From: Planctomycetota bacterium
Lineage (GTDB): Bacteria > Planctomycetota > UBA1135 > GCA-002686595
Reading direction: 5' to 3'
NCBI GenBank assembly: GCA_009691855.1
Contig: SIAI01000043.1
Location: forward strand, 1 to 33,438
DNA: 33,438 nt
Below the pieces are notes generated by a model. It was not told the DNA's origin. It did not search any database and was given only the letters and a program-made list of their open reading frames with translations. The stretch's first letter is position 1. Every line of letters starts with the position of its first letter. A program made the translations under genes and the position numbers. Of the stretch, positions 16,980 through 23,526 are shown piece by piece.

Positions 16980-18022
16980 GACAGCCTCCGCCACACGCTG
17001 GCTCGGCCGAGCTGCGCGCCCAAGGCACACAGGAGCGCGGGGAACAGGAACCACGGATAGAGGTCGTAGGTCTCCTCGAAGCGCTGCTCGCTGCGCGGCG
17101 TCCGCTCGAGGGTCTCGATCTCGGCGTAGATCTTCTCCAGCTCGGCCTTGTCCGCAGCGCGGTAGAAGCGCCCGCCGGTGGCAGCCGCCATCTGCTCCAG
17201 CGCGCTGGTGTCGGCGGACTCGCGCGTCGGGCGCCAGCCCTGGAACGGGTCGTACTGGAACAGGTAGCGCGCAGCATAGATGGTATAGACCTTGATGCGC
17301 TCCTCGGCGGCCAGCTCGGTCGCTGCCGCGGGCGTGATGTCGTCGATGTTGTTCTCGCCGTCGGTCAGCAGCACACACACGCGCGACTTGGCGTCCGACT
17401 CGCGCAGCACGGACACGGCCTTGGCCAGGCCCACGCCGATCGCCGTGCCGTCCTCTTCCTCGCGCTTGGCCAGCTCGACCTTGTCCAGGAAGCCCATGAG
17501 CGCATCCACGTCCAGCGTGAACGGGCACAACATGCGCGGGTAGTGCGCGAAGGAGATCAAGGCCACGTTGTCGGCCGCGTTGTCGCGGTCGGTCATGCGC
17601 CGCCTGGCGAACTCGCCCACGACTTCCTTCACCACGGCCAGGCGCGACTTGCCTTGCTCCAGGTCCTCGAACTGCATCGAGCCCGAGCGGTCGATGACCA
17701 GCGCGATGTCCACGCCCTCCGAGCGCACGTCGTGCTCGACGTTCGAGCGCAGCGGTCGCGCCAGCGCGAGCGTGGCGCAGACCACGGCCGCGAGCTGCAA
17801 CACGCTCGGCACCCAGGCGAAGCGCGCACGCGCCGAGCGCGGCACGCCGCCGGTCACGCTGATGCGCCCGAAGGCGCGGCGGCGGCCCAGGAGGTACGCG
17901 AGCAGCGCCAGCGGCAGCGCGGCCAGCATCAGCGGATCGGCCAGGGCGTAGTCGCCCCACAGCGCCCAGCGCGCTTGCGCCGCGCTCTGCGCGGCCTCGG
18001 CCTGTACCAGCAGCAGGATCAC
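16976..18022 (-). CDS. batA: BatA, VWA-domain membrane protein
   Basis: A 348-residue protein with a GTG start at 18022 that overlaps the upstream stop as GTGA. Membrane segments lie near 29-46 and 71-88, the VWA domain covers about 103-310 and a third membrane segment ends the protein (YPWFLFPALLCALGAQLG). The MIDAS metal site is intact in its first motif (D111-R-S113-G-S115), with DGTAIGVGLAKA and LLTDGEN supplying the later residues. The order of segments and length match BatA. VWA domains bind protein partners through a metal; BatA and BatB are believed to form a membrane complex controlled by MoxR ATPase. Confidence 0.9.
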   Translation of the reverse strand: MILLLVQAEAAQSAAQARWALWGDYALADPLMLAALPLALLAYLLGRRRAFGRISVTGGVPRSARARFAWVPSVLQLAAVVCATLALARPLRSNVEHDVRSEGVDIALVIDRSGSMQFEDLEQGKSRLAVVKEVVGEFARRRMTDRDNAADNVALISFAHYPRMLCPFTLDVDALMGFLDKVELAKREEEDGTAIGVGLAKAVSVLRESDAKSRVCVLLTDGENNIDDITPAAATELAAEERIKVYTIYAARYLFQYDPFQGWRPTRESADTSALEQMAAATGGRFYRAADKAELEKIYAEIETLERTPRSEQRFEETYDLYPWFLFPALLCALGAQLGRASVWRRLS

Positions 18023-18942
18023 GGGCGCGCTCCTCCGCTCGGCGTGCTGGCAGGCAGCGCGCCGACAGCACGCAACGCGCCGCGCGCCTGCTCGAAGAGC
18101 TCACCCAGGGCCCAGGGCGTGGCCGGGTCACCGGCGTACTTCACGCGCCAGGCGCGCTGGAACACGCGCTCGAGCTCCTGCACGGCGCCACGCGGCACCT
18201 CCAGCGAGGCTCCCAGCTCGGCCAGCCACTCCTCGTCCGTCAGACCCGCGCGGTCCTTGCGCCGCGCGGCGTCGGTGGTCGCGCGCAGGAGGCGCGTGAG
18301 CTCGTAGCAGCGCTCGCGCCCGCGGCCGTCCTCGAGGTCGCGCGCGAGTTGCTCCAGGAGTTCCTGCGGCGTGAGCGGCGTCGCTGCGGCCGTGCGGCGC
18401 GCACGCTGACGCAACCAGAAGAAGAGTCCCACACCGCTGGCCAGCGCCAAGCCCAGCGCGGCTATCCACCACGGGGAGCGGCGTGCGCTGGCGCCCTCGC
18501 TCTCGTCCGCGAAATCGTCGGGGAACTCGCGCAGCGGGCGCGGCGCGTCCTCGTCCTTCGCCAGCAGGCCGTTCACGCGCACCTTGGCCTCGCCCACCTG
18601 GATACGCGTCACGCGCTCGGAGAGCGCGAAGGACGACAGCGCGGCGGACAGCGCGTGCTCGCCCGGTTCCAGCGCGGCCACGCTCCACGCGCGGCGCGTG
18701 CGCAGCGTGCCGTCGGGCTGCAGCGTGCTCGCGAGCGACTCCTCGCCCAGCACGACCCAGGACGCGTCCAGGGTGAGCTCACCGGCCGCGAGCTCGCGCG
18801 CGGGAAGCTCGGCGGGGTGCTCGAGCTCGAGCACCAGCACGAAGGGTTCGCCCACCGCGACCGCCTCCGGCTCGCAGCGCCAGCGCGCGCGTACCTCCTG
18901 CAGGGCCGGGACGAGCCCCAGCACGAACGCCAGCAGCGCCAT
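18019..18942 (-). CDS. DUF4381-like membrane protein of the Bat operon
   Basis: A 307-residue protein. The ATG at 18942 shares one base with the DUF58 stop (TGATG), and its own stop overlaps batA as GTGA. A short signal sequence (MALLAFVLGLVPALQ) leads into a BatD-like beta domain of about 130 residues. One transmembrane segment (WWIAALGLALASGVGLFFWL) and a helical cytosolic region follow. That region has ERCYELTRLLRATTDAA and GLTDEEWLAEL, the pattern expected of DUF4381-type proteins found between DUF58 and BatA genes. It is probably a membrane partner of the BatA/BatB complex. The family name is less certain than the operon membership. Confidence 0.75.
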   Translation of the reverse strand: MALLAFVLGLVPALQEVRARWRCEPEAVAVGEPFVLVLELEHPAELPARELAAGELTLDASWVVLGEESLASTLQPDGTLRTRRAWSVAALEPGEHALSAALSSFALSERVTRIQVGEAKVRVNGLLAKDEDAPRPLREFPDDFADESEGASARRSPWWIAALGLALASGVGLFFWLRQRARRTAAATPLTPQELLEQLARDLEDGRGRERCYELTRLLRATTDAARRKDRAGLTDEEWLAELGASLEVPRGAVQELERVFQRAWRVKYAGDPATPWALGELFEQARGALRAVGALPASTPSGGARP

Positions 18943-19865
18943 CAGCGCCTCCCGTGCCGCGCCGCGCGGCGCGCGAAGCAACGCGCGATCGGTTCGGAGA
19001 CGTCGCCCCGCGTGCCGACTTCGACCAGATCCACCTGGGCCTTGCGCAGCGCGCCCAGCAGACGCTCGCGGCGTACGCGCGCCGCCGCGGCCCAGGCCAC
19101 GCGCACGCGCTTCGAGCGCGCGTCGACCTCGACCTCGCGCCCGCTCTCGATCTCGCGCAGCCACAGCCAGCCGGCGGGCGGCAGTTCTTCCTCGAGCGCA
19201 TCGAAGACGCGCACCGCGATCACGTCGTGACGCCGCGCGAGCTGCGCCAGCGGGTCGGTCCAGGCTTCCTCTTCCGTGCCCAGGAAGTCCGACACGACCA
19301 GCACCAGCGAACGCCGCTTCAGGTGCCGCAGCTGGTGCTCGAGAACCTTGGAGAGCGAGCTCCCCCGTCCGCTGGCCGGCGCGGCCATGACCTCGCGGAT
19401 CAGGCGCAGCACGTGGTGCTGGCCCTTCTTGGGCGCGAGGTGCAGCCCGGGCTCGTCCGCGAACAGGCCCAGACCCACCTGGTCCTGGTTGCGACCGGCG
19501 ACCAGGGCCAGCAGCGCGCACACCTCGGCCGCGACCTCGCGCTTCGACTTCTCGCCGCTGCCGAAGTCCATCGAGCGGCTGGTGTCGACCAGGAGCTGCA
19601 GGATGAGCGTGCGGTCCTCGACGTAGGTCTTGATGAAAGCCTCGCCGGTGCGCGCCGTGACCTTCCAGTCGATCGCACGCACGTCGTCGCCCGGCTCGTA
19701 CGGGCGCACGGACTCGAACTCGATGCCCGTGCCGCGGAAGTTCGAGCGGTAGGCGCCGGCCAGGGCGCTCGAGACTAGCTTGTGCGTGCGCACCTGGATC
19801 GTGCGCACGCGCGCCATCAGCTCGGGCGCGAGCAACGGGCTCGCTGTGCTCTCCTGCGCAGCCAC
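18942..19865 (-). CDS. DUF58 protein of the MoxR/Bat module
   Basis: A 307-residue DUF58 protein, GTG start at 19865, seven nt after the moxR stop; an internal ATG at 19817 is the other option. The family signature is clear: GTGIEFESVRPYEPGDDVRA followed by IDWKVTARTGEAFIKTYVED. A VWA-like core then starts with LLVDTSRSMDFG, giving D-x-S-x-S, and continues to LVLVVSDFLGTEEE. There is no membrane segment, so it is probably cytoplasmic or peripheral. DUF58 proteins are almost always beside MoxR ATPases and are thought to be adaptors or substrates of them. Confidence 0.92.
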   Translation of the reverse strand: MAAQESTASPLLAPELMARVRTIQVRTHKLVSSALAGAYRSNFRGTGIEFESVRPYEPGDDVRAIDWKVTARTGEAFIKTYVEDRTLILQLLVDTSRSMDFGSGEKSKREVAAEVCALLALVAGRNQDQVGLGLFADEPGLHLAPKKGQHHVLRLIREVMAAPASGRGSSLSKVLEHQLRHLKRRSLVLVVSDFLGTEEEAWTDPLAQLARRHDVIAVRVFDALEEELPPAGWLWLREIESGREVEVDARSKRVRVAWAAAARVRRERLLGALRKAQVDLVEVGTRGDVSEPIARCFARRAARHGRR

Positions 19866-19872
19866 GGCAGCT

Positions 19873-20913
19873 TCAGGGCACGGGCACGGTCTCGAGCACG
19901 CGCGCGATGAGCTGGTCGGAGCTGCGCCCCTCGGCTTCGGCCTCGTAGCTCGGCGTCACGCGGTGACGCAGCACCGGCGGCGCGATCTTCTTGATGTCGG
20001 CCGGCGTCACGAAGGCGCGATGGGCGAGGAAGGCGTTGGCGCGCGCGCACAGCGCCAGCACGATCGAAGCGCGCGGGCTGGCGCCGTACTGGATACGGCC
20101 CTCGAGTTCCTTCAGGCCGAAGGCGGCCGGCGTGCGCGTGGCGTTCACCAGGCGCACGATGTACGCCGACAGGCGCGAGTCGAGGTGGATCTCGTCCACC
20201 AGCGCGCGCGCGCGCAGGATGCCATCCAGGGTCAGGATGCGGCGCACCTTGGGCGGCTCCTGGGTGGTGGCCATGCGCTCGAGGATGGCGAGCTCCTCGG
20301 CCTCGCTCGGGTAGCCGACCACGAGCTTCATGAAAAAGCGGTCGATCTGCGCCTCGGGCAGGCGGTAGGTGCCTTCCTGCTCGATCGGGTTCTGGGTCGC
20401 GAGTACCAGGAAGGGCTTGGGCAGGGGGAAGGTCTGCCCACCGATCGAGACCTGGCGCTCCTGCATCGCCTCGAGCAGCGCCGACTGCACCTTGGCCGGC
20501 GCGCGGTTGATCTCGTCGGCCAGCACGAAGTTGGCGAACACCGGCCCGCGGCGCACCTGGAAGTTGCCCTCCTTGACGTTGTAGATCTCGGTCCCGACCA
20601 GGTCGGAGGGCAACAGGTCGGGCGTGAACTGGATGCGCGCGAAGGAGCCGTGCACCGCGCCGGCCAGGCTCGAGACGGCCAGCGTCTTGGCCAGGCCGGG
20701 CAGACCCTCGAGCAGCACGTGGCCGTTGGTGAGCAGGGCCACCAAGAGGCCGTGCAGGAGCTCATCCTGGCCGACCAGCACTTCGTGCAGCGCGGCGTCG
20801 AGCTCGCCCACCCAGGCGCTCTCGCGTTCGATCCGTTCGGCCAGGTCGAGGGCAGGCGTCGGACTGGTCTTCATGTGGGACTGGGCGAGCATGGGAAGCG
20901 CGGCTACGTCCAT
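19873..20913 (-). CDS. moxR: MoxR-family AAA+ ATPase
   Basis: A 346-residue AAA+ ATPase, first gene of the Bat operon. Walker A is G70-LPGLA-K76-T77 and Walker B is FVLADEINRAP (D133-E134), with ATQNPIEQEGTYRLPEAQIDRF as sensor 1 and arginine finger region. The length and the C-terminal lid are typical. Starts at 20913, 20892 and 20874 are all ATG and in frame; none has a clear ribosome binding site. MoxR ATPases act as chaperone-like remodelers of VWA proteins, here probably BatA/BatB. It is transcribed divergently from blaI across a 449-nt region. Confidence 0.93.
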   Translation of the reverse strand: MDVAALPMLAQSHMKTSPTPALDLAERIERESAWVGELDAALHEVLVGQDELLHGLLVALLTNGHVLLEGLPGLAKTLAVSSLAGAVHGSFARIQFTPDLLPSDLVGTEIYNVKEGNFQVRRGPVFANFVLADEINRAPAKVQSALLEAMQERQVSIGGQTFPLPKPFLVLATQNPIEQEGTYRLPEAQIDRFFMKLVVGYPSEAEELAILERMATTQEPPKVRRILTLDGILRARALVDEIHLDSRLSAYIVRLVNATRTPAAFGLKELEGRIQYGASPRASIVLALCARANAFLAHRAFVTPADIKKIAPPVLRHRVTPSYEAEAEGRSSDQLIARVLETVPVP

Positions 20914-21362
20914 CCGGGCGCAGAGTTGGACGCGCGAGCGGCCCGAACCAACGTCGAAATCGGGCGTGACACCTTGCCACAGGGCGCTGCGAGGCGACAG
21001 CGGATCGTGCGGGCGCGCGCGTGAGTCTCCTGTCGTCGCGCCGAGCTCGATCCGCTCCAGTCCCCCCGGCCCTCAGGCCGATGGGCTCCCGCGCGCGGCC
21101 AGAACGATCCGGTGCGCACCAAGGGGAGGAGGGCCCGCCTCGCGGATGCCTCCCCCCGCGCGCCAAGGGCCCGGTGCAGTCCGCTGCGCCGGGCACTTTT
21201 CCTCGGCCCAGCGCTGCGCTCCTATCCCCCCGCCCTGCAAGAGCTTGGGGAACCGCGGCAAGAAAATCCGTTCGCTCGAAAAACAGGGCGCCCTCGGAGG
21301 CGTATCTACTACCGCGGTCGTATTACTGCGGTAGTCAGACGGCCCCCTGCACCCTCGAACGA
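20914..21362. other. divergent control region between moxR and blaI
   Basis: No convincing gene is present. The left two thirds are G+C-rich with no clear promoter hexamers. A less G+C-rich patch near 21260-21345 (gcaagaaaatccg, then the palindrome at 21308-21335) is the likeliest place for the blaI promoter. I could not assign -35 and -10 elements for either gene. Confidence 0.45.
21308..21335. promoter_or_regulatory. putative BlaI operator
   Basis: A perfect inverted repeat, actaccgc and gcggtagt, is separated by 12 nt and lies 27 nt before the blaI start codon. BlaI/MecI repressors bind dyads with TAC/GTA-type half-sites just upstream of their own operon, and this one has that placement and a related ctac/gtag core. 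If real, BlaI represses its own operon here. The half-site spacing is not identical to known operators, so this is an inference. Confidence 0.5.
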
Positions 21363-21749
21363 ATGAAGAAGCCCCTCCGACTCGGCGACCTGCAAGTCGC
21401 CATCCTGCGCGTCCTCTGGGACGAGGGTGAGGCCACGGTCACGCGCGTGACCGAGGCCCTGGCCGGCAAACGCCGCGCGCCGACCACCATCGCCACCATG
21501 CTCACCAAGATGGAGCACCGCGGGCTGGTCGCGCACCGCGTCGAGGGCCGCCAATTCGTCTACCGCCCGCGGCTCTCCGAGCAAGAGGTCACCAACACGC
21601 TGGTGGCCGATCTGACGCAGCGCCTGTTCGAGGGCGACATCTCCGCCCTGGTCAGCCACCTGCTGCGCTCGGAGGAGATCGACAAGGACGAGCTCGTCCG
21701 TCTGCGCGCGATGATCGTCGAAAGGGAACGCGAGGAGGCTGGACCGTGA
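21363..21749 (+). CDS. blaI: BlaI/MecI-family repressor
   Basis: A 128-residue winged-helix repressor. The pattern LGDLQVAILRVLWDEGEATV is helix 1 and 2, and APTTIATMLTKMEHRGLVAH is the recognition helix and following turn. VEGRQFVYRPRLSEQEV is the wing, followed by a C-terminal dimerisation region (LTQRLFEGDISALVSHLL). The length matches the family. Members are released from DNA when the paired M56 membrane protease is activated. The next gene, an M56 protease, overlaps its stop as GTGA. The promoter region has a palindrome suited to autoregulation. Beta-lactam resistance should not be assumed; no beta-lactamase is nearby. Confidence 0.93.
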   Translation: MKKPLRLGDLQVAILRVLWDEGEATVTRVTEALAGKRRAPTTIATMLTKMEHRGLVAHRVEGRQFVYRPRLSEQEVTNTLVADLTQRLFEGDISALVSHLLRSEEIDKDELVRLRAMIVEREREEAGP

Positions 21750-23518
21750 CGCACAACGATTGGATCCGGAACGCGCTCTCCTGGCTAGCGACCTACGGCC
21801 TGCACAGCACGCTGTTCCTGGGCGGTGCTTGGCTGTGGTGCACGCTGCGCGCGCCGCGCGTGAACCGCAGCAAGGAGCGCGTGTGGAAGCTGGCCCTGGT
21901 CGGCGGCGTGCTCAGCACGACGCTGCAGCTCGCGCTCGGCGGCCAGCCGCTGCTCGGGCAAATCGACTGGCTCGCCGCCGAGCCGCTGGCCGAAGCCGCG
22001 GCCTCGCAGCCGAGTTCGGGCGCGTCCAGCCTGCCTGAGCAGCGCACGGCCGAGCTCCCCGCCCCCGCCTCGATCGCGACGGATTCCAGCGCGCCTTCCA
22101 CCGTGCCGGCGCTCGAACTCGCGCGGGCCGAGCCCGCCTCGCCGGCGCCCGAAGCGCGCGTGAAGTCCGCCGCGCGACGCCCACGCACGGACGAGCGCGA
22201 CGCGAACTCGCGCCCCGAAAACGGGGGCGCGCACCCCGCACTCGACGCGCCGCCGCCGGCACTCGTGAGCGCCGCGCCCGACCTCGAGGCCTGCGCCGAC
22301 CCCGTCGATGCACCGGCGGTCACGCCCGTGACCAGCACGGTCGCTGAGCTCGGACGCGCCCTGCGCGAGAAGGTAGCCCAGGGGCGCGCGCACGCTCCGC
22401 GGCTGGTGCTCTTCGGCTGGGTGGCGATCGGTTCGCTGGGCGTGCTCGGCCTGTTGGCCTCCTGGACTTGCCTGCGCCGGCGCATGCTCTCGCGCCGCGA
22501 GCTGCGCGCCGGCGCGCTGGTCGAGATGCTCACGACCCTGCAACAACGCGCCGGCCTGAAGCGACGCGTGCGCCTGTCGGTCTCGGCGCGCATCACCTCG
22601 CCCTTCTCCACCGGCCTCCTGTGGCCAGAGATCTGCGTGCCGCAGGCCGTGCTGCACGCGCTGACGCCCGCGCAGCAGCAAGCCCTGCTGGCGCACGAAC
22701 TCGGGCACCTCTTGCGTCACGACCCGGCCTGGTTCGGCGTGGGCTTCCTGATCGAGAAGCTGTTCTTCTTCCAGCCGCTGAACCGCCTGGCGCGACGCGA
22801 GCTGGCCGAGCTGGCCGAGCTGGCCTGCGACGACTGGGCCGTGCGCTGGACCGGCGCGCGCCTGGCGCTGGCGAGCTGCCTCACCGAGGTCGCGGGCTGG
22901 ATCGTGGACGACAAGCCGCGCCTGGTGATGCCGCCCGGTCTGGCCGGACAGCGCTCGCGCCTGGCGCAGCGCGTCGAGCGCCTGCTCGACGACCGCCGCT
23001 CGCCGCACGGCGAACCGCCCGCGCCCTGGTGGCCGGCGCTGGCTGCCGGCTCGCTGACCCTGGCGGCCCTGGCCGTGCCGGGCGTGTCCGCCACGCCCGT
23101 GAGCGCGCCGCGCAGCGTACCCGAGGTCCTGCCGGCGGTGCCCGCGACCGCGCGCGAGGAGCTCGAGCTCCCCCCGCGCTATCCCAGCATGACCCGCCTG
23201 CCGTCCGTCGAAAGCACGGCCGGGCACGCCGCAAGGGCCGCCAGCGACGCCCACGCTGCGACTCTGCCCGCGCCCTTCGCGATCGAACTCGGCGCCGAAC
23301 TGCGCGAGCTCGAAGCCGAAATCGCCGCGCTCCGCGCCGAACTCCAGGACCGCGCCCTCGACGAGCGCTTCTCCGCGTCTCTGCAGCGCATCGAAGCGCG
23401 CATGCAGGAGCTGCGCGCCCAGCACCAGCGCGCGCACGAGCTGCTGACGCGCCTCGCCGCCCGAAACACCCCGGCGCTCGCGCCGGCTGCCGCCCCCACT
23501 CCGACCTCGAACCGCTGA
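21746..23518 (+). CDS. M56 (BlaR1-type) membrane metallopeptidase with coiled-coil tail
   Basis: A 590-residue membrane peptidase, GTG start overlapping the blaI stop. N-terminal membrane segments lie near 12-33 and 48-65. A Ser/Ala/Pro-rich stretch of about 130 residues is inserted next, then another membrane segment (FGWVAIGSLGVLGLLASW, near 220). The zinc motif is H317-E-L-G-H321 with E358 of ELACDD as the likely third ligand. A last membrane segment follows (WWPALAAGSLTLAALAV). Where BlaR1 has a penicillin-binding sensor, this protein has only about 140 residues, ending in a coiled coil (ELRELEAEIAALRAELQ). It probably senses something else and cleaves or triggers loss of the BlaI partner. 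The next gene, also coiled-coil, starts 8 nt later and is the obvious candidate partner. Confidence 0.88.
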   Translation: MTHNDWIRNALSWLATYGLHSTLFLGGAWLWCTLRAPRVNRSKERVWKLALVGGVLSTTLQLALGGQPLLGQIDWLAAEPLAEAAASQPSSGASSLPEQRTAELPAPASIATDSSAPSTVPALELARAEPASPAPEARVKSAARRPRTDERDANSRPENGGAHPALDAPPPALVSAAPDLEACADPVDAPAVTPVTSTVAELGRALREKVAQGRAHAPRLVLFGWVAIGSLGVLGLLASWTCLRRRMLSRRELRAGALVEMLTTLQQRAGLKRRVRLSVSARITSPFSTGLLWPEICVPQAVLHALTPAQQQALLAHELGHLLRHDPAWFGVGFLIEKLFFFQPLNRLARRELAELAELACDDWAVRWTGARLALASCLTEVAGWIVDDKPRLVMPPGLAGQRSRLAQRVERLLDDRRSPHGEPPAPWWPALAAGSLTLAALAVPGVSATPVSAPRSVPEVLPAVPATAREELELPPRYPSMTRLPSVESTAGHAARAASDAHAATLPAPFAIELGAELRELEAEIAALRAELQDRALDERFSASLQRIEARMQELRAQHQRAHELLTRLAARNTPALAPAAAPTPTSNR

Positions 23519-23526
23519 GAACTCCC

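Noticed and set aside
15108..17060. 650-codon plus-strand open frame with extremely Leu-rich, membrane-like sequence
   Set aside because: It is the antisense of the Gln/Asp/Lys-rich part and the rest of the BatB-BatC gene; the hydrophobic run is only the complement of CAG/GAC/AAG codons.
21073..21261. Short minus-strand open frame in the moxR-blaI gap
   Set aside because: 62 codons, no motif, no ribosome binding site, and it lies in a region open in several frames because of high G+C.
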